From the NCBI RefSeq assembly GCF_947632095.1, contig NZ_CANROA010000001.1, forward strand, positions 1-64,000: a DNA stretch of 64,000 nucleotides, written 5' to 3'. The translations under genes were made by a program, and so were the position numbers. The stretch is from an uncultured Microbacterium sp. (GTDB lineage Bacteria; Actinomycetota; Actinomycetes; Actinomycetales; Microbacteriaceae). This document shows positions 51,652-62,199 of this stretch, in pieces (within the stretch, counting starts at the first letter, position 1; each line of letters starts with the position of its first letter). A model generated the notes under the pieces. It was not told the DNA's origin and searched no databases. It worked only from the letters and a program-made list of their open reading frames with translations.

Positions 51652-52808
51652 CAGTTCTTGTCTCCCTGGGTGGCGATGACGAGATCGCGGAAGCGGTCGA
51701 AGAGGTAGTTGGCGTCGTGCGGGCCGGCAGCGGCCTCGGGGTGGTACTGCACGGAGAACGCCGGGATGTCGAGGGCGCGAAGGCCCTCGACCACGTTGTC
51801 GTTGAGCCCGATGTGGCTGACCTCGACCTTGCCGTAGCCGTTGGGGCTGTCGAAGGTTCCCTCCAGGGGCGCCTCGACGGCGAAGCCGTGGTTGTGCGCG
51901 GTGATCTCGACCTTGCCCGTGGATTTGTCGAGAACCGGCTGGTTGATGCCGCGGTGGCCGAAGGGCAGCTTGTAGGTGCCCAATCCGAGAGCACGGCCGA
52001 GCAGCTGGTTGCCGAAGCAGATCCCGAAGAACGGCAGGCCGTCGTCGAGCACCTCGCGCAGCAGAGCGACATGATCGCCGGACGCCGCGGGGTCGCCGGG
52101 GCCGTTCGAGTAGAAGACCGCGACAGGGTCGATCGCACGGATGTCGTCGATCGTCGAGGACTGCGGCAGCACGTGCACCTCGAAGCCGCGTGCGGCGAGG
52201 TTGTCGAGCGTCGCCTGCTTGACGCCGAGGTCGAGCACGGCGAGGTTGCCGAGGCGTTCGCCGATCGCGGTGATCACGGTGGCGACGTCGGCCGAGACGG
52301 CTGCGGACAGGTTCTGTCCGCTCATCTGCGGAGCCTCCTGCACGAGGCGGAGCTGCTCTTCGGCATCGAGGCCGGCCGCCGCGCCGGAGAAGATGCCCCC
52401 GCGCATGGAGCCCTCGGAGCGGATCCGGCGGGTCACGGCACGGGTATCGATCCCGCTGATGCCGACGATGCCGTCGCTGACGAGGACCTCGTCGAGCGAG
52501 GACTGCGCGCGCCAGTTCGACACGACGCGCGAAGGGTCGCGCACGATGTAGCCGGCGACCCAGATGCGGTCCGACTCGGTGTCTTCATCGTTGACACCGG
52601 TGTTGCCGATGTGGGGTGCGGTCTGCAGGACGATCTGTCCGGCGTAGGAGGGATCCGTGATCGTCTCCTGGTACCCGCTCATACCGGTGGTGAAGACGAC
52701 CTCGCCGAGCGTGGTGCCCTCAGCGCCGTATGCGCGGCCGGGGTAGCGGGTGCCGTCCTCGAGGACGAGAACGGCGGAGGCGTTCGTCGAGCCTGTCGTA
52801 GTGGTCAT
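51651..52808 (-). CDS. carA: Carbamoyl-phosphate synthase small subunit
   Basis: [43 protein letters not shown]. Confidence 0.97.
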   Translation of the reverse strand: MTTTTGSTNASAVLVLEDGTRYPGRAYGAEGTTLGEVVFTTGMSGYQETITDPSYAGQIVLQTAPHIGNTGVNDEDTESDRIWVAGYIVRDPSRVVSNWRAQSSLDEVLVSDGIVGISGIDTRAVTRRIRSEGSMRGGIFSGAAAGLDAEEQLRLVQEAPQMSGQNLSAAVSADVATVITAIGERLGNLAVLDLGVKQATLDNLAARGFEVHVLPQSSTIDDIRAIDPVAVFYSNGPGDPAASGDHVALLREVLDDGLPFFGICFGNQLLGRALGLGTYKLPFGHRGINQPVLDKSTGKVEITAHNHGFAVEAPLEGTFDSPNGYGKVEVSHIGLNDNVVEGLRALDIPAFSVQYHPEAAAGPHDANYLFDRFRDLVIATQGDKN

Positions 52809-53314
52809 GACTGTGCTCCTGTGTCTTTCGCGGGGGTGAGCCGCTGCAAATCTGAGATGAGTTCGAGGGGCGTGCCGGATGCGGCGCGCAGGTAGGAATC
52901 GACGATCGTGTCGTCGTCGATGTTCCAGGAGAGGCGGACGAGGCCTCCCGGCTCGACCACGCGGTCGATCGTGACCGTCGCCTGCGCGACCTCGGTGATC
53001 TTCGCCGTGGCGATGAAAACGGTCGGCGATCCATCGAGGGCGAGAGCCGCTCCGCGATCGGTGACCGCCAGCTCGCCCCGTGCCCGGTAGGCCAAGGGGC
53101 GGATGGCCAGGCGCTCGAGCGGCTCGCCGTGACGCGTGGTCGAGACGTACAGCACCTCGTGACGGGAGAGCACCTCGGCATGCTCCGGCACGCCGAGGGG
53201 TGCCGTGTGCACCCCGTCGCGTCGGAGTCGTCGTCGCCAGGACAGGAGCATCGTGATGAGGATCACGACGGCTACTGCGATGGTGATGGCAATGGCGATT
53301 TCGCGCGTGCTCAC
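52805..53314 (-). CDS. PH-like domain single-pass membrane protein (Rv1382-like), unknown function
   Basis: N-terminal TM ([21 protein letters not shown]) then beta-rich domain; conserved position between pyrC and carA. Confidence 0.8.
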   Translation of the reverse strand: MSTREIAIAITIAVAVVILITMLLSWRRRLRRDGVHTAPLGVPEHAEVLSRHEVLYVSTTRHGEPLERLAIRPLAYRARGELAVTDRGAALALDGSPTVFIATAKITEVAQATVTIDRVVEPGGLVRLSWNIDDDTIVDSYLRAASGTPLELISDLQRLTPAKDTGAQS

Positions 53315-54615
53315 GCGTTCAGCTCCTCTACGACGGTGCCGGCTGCGAGGGTGACGCGGCCGTGGTGGATCGTCCATTCGACGCGTCCGGGGAGGTCGCG
53401 ACCCAGATAGGGCGAGTTCTCGCTGCGTCCGCGCAGGTCGGCCGTCGTGAAGGTGCCGGCGACGTTCGGGTCGTAGAGAGTGATCTGTGCGGGCATGCCA
53501 GCCTCGAGCGGCGTGCCGTGACCATCGAGCATGCCGATGCGCGCGGGCGCGGCGCTCATGACGCGTGCCACGTCCTGCCACTCGAGCAGGCCGGTCTGCA
53601 CCATCGACTGGTGCACGACGCGCAGAGCACTCTCGAGGCCGACCATGCCATTGGCGGCGGCCTGCCACTCGCAGGCCTTCGCCTCGCTGGGGTGCGGGGC
53701 GTGGTCGGTGGCGACGATGTCGATGGTCCCATCGGCGAGGCCTTCACGAACGGCCAGCACGTCTTCTTCGCGGCGCAGCGGGGGGTTGACCTTGTAACGG
53801 GCGTCATAGCCGCGCACGAGCTCATCCGTGAGGAGCAGGTGGTGCGGGGTGACTTCGGCGGTGACGTTGATCCCCCGCTTCTTCGCCCAGCGGATGATGT
53901 CGACCGAGCCAGCTGTCGACAGGTGGCACACGTGCAGACGCGAGCCGACGTGCTCGGCCAGCAGCACATCGCGGGCGATGATCGACTCTTCAGCGACCGC
54001 GGGCCATCCGGCGAGGCCGAGCTCGGCGGAGACGACGCCCTCGTTCATCTGGGCGCCCTCCGTGAGTCGGGGATCCTGCGCGTGCTGCGCGATGACTCCG
54101 CCGAAGGACTTCACGTATTCGAGCGCTCGGCGCATGATCAGCGGATCGAAGACGCAGAAGCCGTCATCGCTGAAGACCCGCACCTTGGCGCGGGAGGTCG
54201 CCATCGCACCGAGCTCTGCGAGGCGCTCACCCTTCTGGCCGACCGTGACGGCGCCGATCGGCTGCACGGTGGCGTAGCCGGCGGCTTCGCCGAGGGCGAG
54301 CTCCTGCTCGACCACACCGGCCGAATCGGCGACCGGCGACGTGTTGGGCATCGCGAAGACAGCGGTGAAGCCGCCGGCGGCTGCGGCACGAGTGCCGGTG
54401 AGGATGGTTTCGGAGGCTTCGTATCCGGGCTCGCGCAGGTGCGTGTGCAGGTCGACCAGACCCGGCAGTGCGACGAGGCCGTCGGCGTCGATGACGCGGG
54501 CTCCGGCGCGGCTGAGGCCGTCGCCGATCTCAGCGATGATTCCGTTCTCCACCACGATGTCGGCGCGTTCCGCTCCGAGCATCGCAGCACCGGTGATCAC
54601 GAGGGTTTCGGTCAC
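53311..54615 (-). CDS. pyrC: Dihydroorotase
   Basis: [27 protein letters not shown]. Confidence 0.96.
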   Translation of the reverse strand: MTETLVITGAAMLGAERADIVVENGIIAEIGDGLSRAGARVIDADGLVALPGLVDLHTHLREPGYEASETILTGTRAAAAGGFTAVFAMPNTSPVADSAGVVEQELALGEAAGYATVQPIGAVTVGQKGERLAELGAMATSRAKVRVFSDDGFCVFDPLIMRRALEYVKSFGGVIAQHAQDPRLTEGAQMNEGVVSAELGLAGWPAVAEESIIARDVLLAEHVGSRLHVCHLSTAGSVDIIRWAKKRGINVTAEVTPHHLLLTDELVRGYDARYKVNPPLRREEDVLAVREGLADGTIDIVATDHAPHPSEAKACEWQAAANGMVGLESALRVVHQSMVQTGLLEWQDVARVMSAAPARIGMLDGHGTPLEAGMPAQITLYDPNVAGTFTTADLRGRSENSPYLGRDLPGRVEWTIHHGRVTLAAGTVVEELNA

Positions 54616-55577
54616 TGGTCTTCCCCTCGTTCGTCGTTTCTTTCACCTGCGAGCAGCAGGTAGAGCACAGCCATGCGCACGGACACCCCGTTGGTGACCT
54701 GCTCCAATACGGTGGAGCGCGGAGAGTCGGCGGCTTCGGAAGAGATTTCCAGGCCACGGTTCATCGGTCCGGGGTGCAAGACAATGCTACCGCTCGGAAG
54801 GGACCCTGCGCGTACCGCGTCCAGTCCCCAGCGCCGGGAATACTCCCGCTCACTCGGGAAATACGCGGCGTTCATGCGTTCCAGCTGAATCCGCAGCATC
54901 ATGACCGCGTCGGGCCGCTGTGAGAGAGCCTCATCGAGGTCGTAGAGCACGCGCACCGGCCAGGTCGAGACGTTCTGCGGAACGAGCGTCGGCGGAGACA
55001 CGAGCGTGACCTGTGCGCCGAGCGTGTTCAGCAGCCAGACGTTCGAACGGGCGACGCGGGAATGGAGCACGTCTCCGACGATCACGACATGCACATCCGA
55101 GAGATCGCGGCCGCGGCTATCGGCGCCGAAGCGACGTTTGCGGATCGTGAAGGCATCCAGCAGCGCCTGCGTGGGGTGCTCGTGCGTGCCGTCGCCGGCG
55201 TTGACGACGCCGGCGGAGATCCAACCGCTCGTCGCAAGGGTGCGAGGTGCGCCGGAGGCCGGGTGCCGGATCACGACGGCATCCGCGCCCATCGCCTGCA
55301 GAGTCTGCGCGGTGTCCTTCAGACTCTCGCCCTTGGAGACGCTCGACCCCTTCGCCGCGAAGTTGATCACATCGGCCGAGAGCCGCTTCGCGGCGGCCTC
55401 GAACGATATGCGTGTGCGGGTGGAGTCCTCGAAGAAGAGGTTGACGACGGTCTTGCCGCGAAGCGTCGGCAGCTTCTTGACCTCGCGCGACTGGGTGTCG
55501 GACATGTCTTCTGCGACGTCGAGGATGCGCAGGGCGGTCTCACGATCCAGCGTCTGCGTGTCGAGCAGATTCCTCAT
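54612..55577 (-). CDS. pyrB: Aspartate carbamoyltransferase catalytic subunit
   Basis: [30 protein letters not shown]. Confidence 0.96.
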   Translation of the reverse strand: MRNLLDTQTLDRETALRILDVAEDMSDTQSREVKKLPTLRGKTVVNLFFEDSTRTRISFEAAAKRLSADVINFAAKGSSVSKGESLKDTAQTLQAMGADAVVIRHPASGAPRTLATSGWISAGVVNAGDGTHEHPTQALLDAFTIRKRRFGADSRGRDLSDVHVVIVGDVLHSRVARSNVWLLNTLGAQVTLVSPPTLVPQNVSTWPVRVLYDLDEALSQRPDAVMMLRIQLERMNAAYFPSEREYSRRWGLDAVRAGSLPSGSIVLHPGPMNRGLEISSEAADSPRSTVLEQVTNGVSVRMAVLYLLLAGERNDERGEDQ

Positions 55578-56104
55578 ACTTCGATCGTCACCTCATCGGC
55601 GCCGTCGTTCTCCACGAGACGGACGTTGACGCGCTCGGAGCGGGCGGAGGGGATGTTCTTGCCGACGAAGTCAGGACGGATGGGGAGCTCCCGATGTCCG
55701 CGGTCGACGAGGATCGCCAGGCGCACGACGGCGGGGCGTCCGATGGACTGGATCGCATCGAGCGCGGCGCGGATGCTACGCCCGGAGAACAGGACGTCGT
55801 CGACGAGGACGACGGTCTTGCCCTCGATGCCCTCGGCGGGAATGTCGGTGGGTTGCGGCGAACGCGTCGGATGCTGCGCGAGGTCATCGCGGAAGAGCGT
55901 GACATCGAGCGATCCCACGGACACGGGGACCTGCGCGATCGCAGAGATCAGCGATGCCAGTCGTTGCGCGAGAGCGACGCCGCGGGTCGGAATGCCGAGG
56001 AGGACCAGACCCTCCGCGCCCTTGTTCGATTCGAGGATCTCATGGGCGATACGGGTCAACGCCCGTGAAATGTCGGCTTGCTGCAGCACTGTTCGTGTGC
56101 TCAT
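55574..56104 (-). CDS. pyrR: Bifunctional pyr operon regulator / uracil phosphoribosyltransferase
   Basis: [53 protein letters not shown]. Confidence 0.96.
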   Translation of the reverse strand: MSTRTVLQQADISRALTRIAHEILESNKGAEGLVLLGIPTRGVALAQRLASLISAIAQVPVSVGSLDVTLFRDDLAQHPTRSPQPTDIPAEGIEGKTVVLVDDVLFSGRSIRAALDAIQSIGRPAVVRLAILVDRGHRELPIRPDFVGKNIPSARSERVNVRLVENDGADEVTIEV

Positions 56105-56110
56105 CCGCCG

Positions 56111-56143
56111 CTCCCTTCTCCGCCTCTCGGACGGTGTTAAAGG
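56111..56143 (-). promoter_or_regulatory. PyrR-binding RNA hairpin overlapping the pyrR Shine-Dalgarno
   Basis: Minus strand CCTTTAACACCGTCCGAGAGGCGGAGAAGGGAG resembles the PyrR loop (CC-GAGA-GG tip, CCUU/AAGG basal pairing); SD 6 nt from ATG. Confidence 0.75.
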
Positions 56144-56157
56144 TTGCTGATGCGTCT

Positions 56158-56163
56158 ACTCTA
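56158..56163 (-). promoter_or_regulatory. Candidate -10 element (TAGAGT) of the pyr operon
   Basis: Minus strand GATAGAGT upstream of the PyrR-type hairpin. Confidence 0.35.
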
Positions 56164-56170
56164 TCGTCTC

Positions 56171-56195
56171 AGGCGCACGGCGTCCCCGTGCGCCT
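56171..56195. terminator. Hairpin after the Rieske/MBL gene
   Basis: Perfect 10-bp stem aggcgcacgg-cgtcc-ccgtgcgcct. Confidence 0.7.
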
Positions 56196-56202
56196 CGCCG
56201 GG

Positions 56203-57777
56203 TCACCCGAGCTTCAGCGCCTCATCCGTGACGGGGCAGCGCTCGGCGCGGATCTCATGACCGGACGTGCTCAGGCACTTGCCGGTCTTCAGATCCCACT
56301 TCCAGTCGTGCATGCTGCAAGTGAGGATGCCGTCCTCGTCGACCTTGCCGGTCTTCGTGAGGTCTGCGCGCAGGTGCGGGCAGCGGCGCTGGACGACCCA
56401 GTCGCCGATCTGGGCGTCCTCGGTCTGGTCGGTCTGCTCCGAGTACCAGTTCTCGACGTACTCGATGCGGTCGACCGAGAGGCACTTGAGGAACGTCGTC
56501 AGGAATTCGTTGAACTTGCCGCTGCGGCCGACGGAGAACTCCATCGACAGGAAGATCGAGTTCGACCAGTCGATTTCGTGGTCGCGGATATTGGTCGAGA
56601 CGAGGTCGGCGGGGATCGTGTACCAGTAGATGCACTCCTCCCCCGCGTACTCGCGCACCTTCGCCTTCGGGAAGTCCACGACCATGTCGAGCTCGCCGAT
56701 GCGGAAGCGCACGCATCCGCCGACGCCGAGACGGATCGTCCGGGACTTCTTCATCAGCGGCTCCCACCATGCCTTGATGGCGGCGAGCATCTCCGCAGGC
56801 GGGAGGATCTCGGCGCGCGAGGCCTCCTCGTCGCGGATCTCCTGCTGGCGGCTGGCGCGCTGCGACTCGAGGTAGTCCCACTTCTCATCGAAGATGTGAT
56901 CGATCTCGGCCTGCGTGTACAGCGTCTGCTCGATCGAGACGACGTCCTTGTCGGCGAGCGTCACGACGGTGCCTGGAATGAAGAGCTGTCCGTCGTACTG
57001 CGGGGCGAGCTCCTTCATGTGGGCGAGGAACTGCTTCTGATCCGTGAAGATCGAGTCGTTCTCCTGGCCGAGTCCGTTGTAGCGGAAAAGCTCGTCGCGC
57101 AGGAACATGGGCGGACCCGCCATCGGGAACACGTGCGGCGCGTCGACCTTCTCGATGTAGAACATGGCGCGCTTGTTCTGGGCCTCGCGCTTGAGCCGGG
57201 CGAAGTTCTGCTTCGCGTCCTGCGGCAGGTCGTAGACCATCGGCCACCAGATCGCACCGGAGACCTGCGTGAAGTAGGCGTCGGGCTTGCCGAAGCCCAG
57301 CAGCGCCTCGAGGTCGAGCGGGTGCGAGTCGTTCTGGTTCAGAACCGAGGCGGTGCCGTCGTCGACGCTGAGCGACGAATCGCCGATCGGCCCGTCGCTG
57401 GGCGCGCGCAGCGGCGTGATCATGATCTTCGTGTCGCCGCGCATGATCACCTCGCCCGCGGGGGCATAGGTGATGTTCGTGTAGCCGAGCGCACGGATGT
57501 CCTGCTCGAGCTCATCCGTCGGGTACTCCGGCAGCAGGACCTCGATGTCCTTGCGGATATAGCGCTCGAGCAGCTTCGTGTCGAAGTGGTCGCGGTGACG
57601 GTGGGAGATGTACAGGAAATCGGCCTCTCGGCCGAACTTCTCCCAGTCGAGACCGCGGTTGTCCGGGAACGGGAACCACGAGCCGAAGAAGGAGGGCCCG
57701 AGAACCGGGTCGCAGATGATGTTGCCGCCTGTGGTCTCGATGAACATCCCGGCGTGGCCGAGTCCCGTGATCCGCAT
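56203..57777 (-). CDS. MBL-fold metallohydrolase / Rieske [2Fe-2S] two-domain protein (CMAH-like architecture)
   Basis: N-terminal ISHRHRDHFD MBL motif; C-terminal Rieske CPHLRADL...CSMHDWKWDLKTGKC. Confidence 0.88.
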   Translation of the reverse strand: MRITGLGHAGMFIETTGGNIICDPVLGPSFFGSWFPFPDNRGLDWEKFGREADFLYISHRHRDHFDTKLLERYIRKDIEVLLPEYPTDELEQDIRALGYTNITYAPAGEVIMRGDTKIMITPLRAPSDGPIGDSSLSVDDGTASVLNQNDSHPLDLEALLGFGKPDAYFTQVSGAIWWPMVYDLPQDAKQNFARLKREAQNKRAMFYIEKVDAPHVFPMAGPPMFLRDELFRYNGLGQENDSIFTDQKQFLAHMKELAPQYDGQLFIPGTVVTLADKDVVSIEQTLYTQAEIDHIFDEKWDYLESQRASRQQEIRDEEASRAEILPPAEMLAAIKAWWEPLMKKSRTIRLGVGGCVRFRIGELDMVVDFPKAKVREYAGEECIYWYTIPADLVSTNIRDHEIDWSNSIFLSMEFSVGRSGKFNEFLTTFLKCLSVDRIEYVENWYSEQTDQTEDAQIGDWVVQRRCPHLRADLTKTGKVDEDGILTCSMHDWKWDLKTGKCLSTSGHEIRAERCPVTDEALKLG

Positions 57778-57856
57778 TGCATTTCCTCCTGGTGTGGACC
57801 TGATGATTCTACCCGTGCGCAGATGAGCGCCTGTCGGCGTAGAGCCGGAGATATTC

Positions 57857-60800
57857 CTACAACAGTCCGCGGATGTCATCCGCGGTCAGCGTCTGCGCGA
57901 AGAGCTCGTCGTCGTCGATGACCGCGGAGAAAAGGCGCGCCTTGCGCTGCTGCAGAGCGAGCACCTTCTCCTCGATCGTGTCGGCGGCGATCATCCGGTA
58001 GACGAAGACGGGCTTGTCCTGCCCGATGCGGTGGGTGCGATCGATGGCTTGGGCCTCGGCCGCGGGGTTCCACCACGGATCCAGCATGAACACGTAGTCC
58101 GCCTCGGTCAGGGTCAGCCCGAAACCGCCGGCCTTGAGGCTGATGAGGAACACGGGCTGCTCCCCCGATCGGAACTCCTCGATGACCTCGCGCCGATCGC
58201 GCGTCGATCCGTCGAGGTAGAGGTACGGGATGCCGGCGGTTTCGAGTCTGCGCGCGGCCATCTGCAGGAACGAGGTGAACTGGCTGAAGACCAGAGCCCG
58301 GTGACGCTCCTGATGAAGCTCGTGCACGCGCTCCACGAGCGTCTCGAGCTTGCGGGAGGCGATCGTCGCGTCATCGGGCTCGATGAGTCCCGGGGCGAGA
58401 GCGAGCATCCTCAGCATCGTCAGCGAGCGGAACACGATGAAGCGGTTCTTGTCCAAATCCTTCAGGAGGCCGAGCACCTTCTGGCGTTCGCGCTGCAGGA
58501 CCGTGTCATAGATCGCACGGTGAGCCGGGGCGAGTTCGACCAGGACGACCTGCTCCTGCTTGACGGGCAGGTCCGCTGCGACGAGTTCCTTGGTGCGGCG
58601 CAGAACGAGGGGGCGGATGCGACGGCGCAGTCTCTCCAGCCGGTGACGGCGGAACGTGCTCCCCTCGGCGTTCTCGGCGACCTTGCCCTGCTCGATCGGT
58701 TGGATGTACTCCTGGCGGAAGCGGCGGGCGGAGGGGAAGAGCCCGGGAGCTGTGAGCTTCAGGAGTGCCCACAGATCGCCGAGGCTGTTCTCCAGCGGCG
58801 TGCCGGTCACCGCGAAAACGGCATCCGCGCGCAATGACGCCACGGCACGGTGCTGCTGCGATTGCGCGTTTTTGACGAACTGCGCTTCGTCGAGGATGAG
58901 TCCGGCCCACTCCACAGCCGTGCACTCCTGCTCATCGAGCCGCACGAGCGTATAGGAAGTGACGATGACGTTGGCTGATTCCGCAGCATCCGCGACCGAC
59001 TGACCGCGCGTGAGCGCCGTCGTATCGAGGACCCGCACCCGCAGGGACGGCGCGAAGCGCGCGGCTTCCTGCTGCCACATCGACAGCACCGACGTCGGAG
59101 CGACGACGAGGAAGGGGCGGGTTTCGCCCGACTCGCGGGCATGCAGGATCAACGTCAGCAGCTGCAGGGTCTTGCCGAGCCCCATATCGTCGGCGAGGAT
59201 TCCACCGAGCCGGTGACGCCAGAGGAAGGCGAGCCATTCGAAACCGGTCTGCTGATAGGGGCGGAGCTCGGCTCGAATACCAGGGGGAACCGGAGTCGCC
59301 GGGACCCCGGAGGACTGGCGGAGCGCCTCTGCCGTCCGCCGCCAGCTCGTCGCGGGGAGAGCCGTATCGGCGAGGTCCTCGAAGTCTTCCCAGAGCGCCA
59401 CCTGGGAGCGGTTGATCCGGGCACCCGTCTCCCATTCGGCGAGGTCGGCCGCCTCATCGATCAGCTCGCGTAGCGCGTCGAGAGCGGGATGTGCGAGCGA
59501 GAAGTAGCTGCCGTCGACGAGGAGCAGCTTGGTGCGCCGTTGCGCGAGGGCGGTGAAGAGCGGGGTGAAGGGGATCTTCTTACCGTCGATCGTGACGATG
59601 ACGCCGAGATCGAACCAATCACGATCCGTGGTCTCAAGCGTCGAGACCGTGATCTCGGGCTCGCCGCTGAGCTCCCGGTAGCTCTTCACACGCCCGCTGA
59701 CGACGACGGCGACGCCGTGCTCCTCCAAGCGCGGTACGAGATGGGTGACGAATTCAGCGGCGGCCACGTCGTGATACGCGCCGGACACGGCGAAGGGCGC
59801 ACCGACGATGCGCTGCCAGCTCTGCTGGAGGTCGGAAAGCGCATGCTCCTCTGCGATCGCATCGCGGATCGGTGCCGTCGTGGCAGCGAAGGGGAACCGG
59901 CCGTGCCCGCGATATGTCCACTCGAAGCGGTAGCGGACCGTGTCACCGGGATGATGCGTCACGCAGAGGGTGGGAACGGGGACCGGCAGCGCAGGAAGAG
60001 TCAGCGCACCGAGGGCGCGCACCTCGACCCGCCGGGCAAGCTGCGGGTACAGACCAGAGAGGAACTCCGCTTCGTCCGCGGCGGGAACCGCGACATCCTC
60101 GCCGGCTGTGAGCAGCGCGTGGGCTGATGAGGCGAGCGGGAGCTCGGCGAGCCGCACCTCGACGCGAGCGCCGACCGGAAGCAGGGTGTAGACGCCCGTA
60201 TGGCCGATCGGGCGCGCCTGGGCAGGAGTGAAGGACCGGTCATCGACCATGACCTCCGGGCGCAGGGTGAGGGAGCCGTCGTCTGCGCGCGCAACCTCGG
60301 CGGCGAACGACGCGGAATCGGCCAGAGAGAAGGAGAAACCCTTCTGGGCCGTAACGACCGGGATGCCGCGGCTTTCGCCGTGCCGGAGGTGAGGCCACAG
60401 CAACGGGGACTCGACGTGGTCGAGCAGGAGCCAGTCCCCCGCCGTGCCCGACAGGAGCGAATCTCGGGAGATGCTGAGCAGATCCGTGAACCAGCGGGCG
60501 ATCCCCGCACCGAACCGCTGCGGGGATCGCCGCACGGAATCCCAGCCGATGTCGCCCTGAACCCACTTGCCGGTGGACTCGCTTCGGATCAGCGGCCGCA
60601 TTCCCAGGAGCAGCTCGCCTCGAGCCACCGCGACATCGCGGGTCGTTGCCGACCGCACGGGACGCGGACCCCAGGGGCGTTCCCGGATGGAATCACGGTG
60701 CCGGATCTCCAGCCCGAGCGCGAGTGGAACCGGCACAGCATCACCGACCGAAGCATCCATCAACGTGCGCCAGTTCGTGGATGGACGACTCGGGGCATCC

Positions 60801-61120
60801 ACGGGTTCGGGGCGTCGGCCTCGCTGACGATGGTCGTTGCTGTGCAGCACCATCGCGACGATGTGCTCGCACGCGAACTGCGCGGGGCAGGAGCACGACG
60901 TTCCGATCAGAGCATCGCCATCGCCGTCGACGTGCGCCCAGGCCCGGTAGAGCTCCCCGTGCGCCCCGTTGACCCCGGCGGTCATCACCCGGGTCTCCGC
61001 GTCCCACTCCCGCTGGATGACCTTTCCGCCGGAGAACACGGAACGCCCCCGCTCGATGGTTCCTCGATCAGCGAGGCGAGCGAGGGCGGAATCCGAGATG
61101 AGAGGAGCGACCACGGTCAC
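57857..61120 (-). CDS. SNF2-family DEAD/DEAH helicase with N-terminal SWIM zinc finger
   Basis: SWIM CSCPAQFACEHIVAM; GGILADDMGLGKTLQLL, DEAQ, RTHRIGQDKPVFVYRMI. Confidence 0.95.
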   Translation of the reverse strand: MTVVAPLISDSALARLADRGTIERGRSVFSGGKVIQREWDAETRVMTAGVNGAHGELYRAWAHVDGDGDALIGTSCSCPAQFACEHIVAMVLHSNDHRQRGRRPEPVDAPSRPSTNWRTLMDASVGDAVPVPLALGLEIRHRDSIRERPWGPRPVRSATTRDVAVARGELLLGMRPLIRSESTGKWVQGDIGWDSVRRSPQRFGAGIARWFTDLLSISRDSLLSGTAGDWLLLDHVESPLLWPHLRHGESRGIPVVTAQKGFSFSLADSASFAAEVARADDGSLTLRPEVMVDDRSFTPAQARPIGHTGVYTLLPVGARVEVRLAELPLASSAHALLTAGEDVAVPAADEAEFLSGLYPQLARRVEVRALGALTLPALPVPVPTLCVTHHPGDTVRYRFEWTYRGHGRFPFAATTAPIRDAIAEEHALSDLQQSWQRIVGAPFAVSGAYHDVAAAEFVTHLVPRLEEHGVAVVVSGRVKSYRELSGEPEITVSTLETTDRDWFDLGVIVTIDGKKIPFTPLFTALAQRRTKLLLVDGSYFSLAHPALDALRELIDEAADLAEWETGARINRSQVALWEDFEDLADTALPATSWRRTAEALRQSSGVPATPVPPGIRAELRPYQQTGFEWLAFLWRHRLGGILADDMGLGKTLQLLTLILHARESGETRPFLVVAPTSVLSMWQQEAARFAPSLRVRVLDTTALTRGQSVADAAESANVIVTSYTLVRLDEQECTAVEWAGLILDEAQFVKNAQSQQHRAVASLRADAVFAVTGTPLENSLGDLWALLKLTAPGLFPSARRFRQEYIQPIEQGKVAENAEGSTFRRHRLERLRRRIRPLVLRRTKELVAADLPVKQEQVVLVELAPAHRAIYDTVLQRERQKVLGLLKDLDKNRFIVFRSLTMLRMLALAPGLIEPDDATIASRKLETLVERVHELHQERHRALVFSQFTSFLQMAARRLETAGIPYLYLDGSTRDRREVIEEFRSGEQPVFLISLKAGGFGLTLTEADYVFMLDPWWNPAAEAQAIDRTHRIGQDKPVFVYRMIAADTIEEKVLALQQRKARLFSAVIDDDELFAQTLTADDIRGLL

Positions 61121-61151
61121 ATCCTCCTACAGGGGTCGGACAGCGCTCCGA

Positions 61152-61562
61152 TCAGTTGGCCCGGGCGACGCGGGCGAGGACACCGTGCACGAAAGCGCCG
61201 GAGTCGTCGGTGGAGAACTCCTTCGCGAGTTCCACGGCCTCGTCGATCGCGACGGCCGTGGGGACCTCGCTGTTGTGCAGCAGTTCCCAGACGCCGATGC
61301 GCAGCAGGGCGCGGTCCACCGTGGGCATGCGCTCAATGCGCCAGTCGCGACTGTGCGTCACGATCTGCTCATCGATCTCCTCGCCGTGGTCGCTGATGCC
61401 GTCGACGATCTCGCGGGCGTACATCCAGGATGCCTCGCGGGCCGGCTCGCTCGCCGCTCGCTTGGCCTCGGCCGCGACGATCGTCGCGATCGACTCGCCA
61501 CGGACATCCGCCGAGAAGAGGATGTCGAGGGCGCGCTTGCGCGCCTTCGTTCGAGCTCCCAC
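61152..61562 (-). CDS. nusB: Transcription antitermination factor NusB
   Basis: ARKRALDILFSADVRG, IDEAVELAKEFSTDDSGAFVHGVLA. Confidence 0.94.
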   Translation of the reverse strand: MGARTKARKRALDILFSADVRGESIATIVAAEAKRAASEPAREASWMYAREIVDGISDHGEEIDEQIVTHSRDWRIERMPTVDRALLRIGVWELLHNSEVPTAVAIDEAVELAKEFSTDDSGAFVHGVLARVARAN

Positions 61563-61565
61563 GTC

Positions 61566-62126
61566 TTACTTCTCGCGACCGAGGTACTCGCCCGTGCGGG
61601 TGTCGACCTTGATCTTCGTGCCGGTCTCGACGAACAGCGGAACCTGCATCTCGTAACCGGTCTCGACCGTGGCGGGCTTGGTGCCGGCCGAGGAGCGGTC
61701 GCCCTGCAGACCCGGCTCCGAGTAGGTGACCTCGAGGATCACGGATGCCGGCAGGTCGATGTAGAGCGGGTTGCCGTTGTTCAGGGCGATGGTCACCTGC
61801 TGGTTCTCGAGCAGGAAGTTCTTGGCGTCGCCCACGACGACATCGCTCAGAGTGATCTGGTCGTAGTCGGTGGTGTCCATGAACACGAAGCCGTCGCCAT
61901 CGGCGTACAGGTAGGTGAAGTCGCGACGGTCGACGTTCTCGATATCGACCTTGGCGCCGGCGTTGAAGGTCTTGTCGTTCGTCTTGCCCGAGACGACGTT
62001 CTTCAGCTTGGTGCGCACGAATGCGCCGCCCTTGCCCGGCTTGACGTGCTGGAACTCGACGACGGTCCAGAGCTGTCCGTCCAGGTTGAGGACGACGCCG
62101 TTCTTGATGTCTGCGGTGGATGCCAT
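61566..62126 (-). CDS. efp: Elongation factor P
   Basis: [43 protein letters not shown]. Confidence 0.97.
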   Translation of the reverse strand: MASTADIKNGVVLNLDGQLWTVVEFQHVKPGKGGAFVRTKLKNVVSGKTNDKTFNAGAKVDIENVDRRDFTYLYADGDGFVFMDTTDYDQITLSDVVVGDAKNFLLENQQVTIALNNGNPLYIDLPASVILEVTYSEPGLQGDRSSAGTKPATVETGYEMQVPLFVETGTKIKVDTRTGEYLGREK

Positions 62127-62199
62127 GCGTTCTGAGTTCCGTTTCCGTGAGGTAGAGGCCGCTCACTGAGCGTGACGAAAGTGCGGCCGACAGTCGATT

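Noticed and set aside
57857-61120. SWIM-SNF2 helicase as part of a DISARM-like or BREX-like defence island
   Set aside because: No methyltransferase, PLD or other defence partners adjacent; this helicase type is a common standalone gene in Actinobacteria
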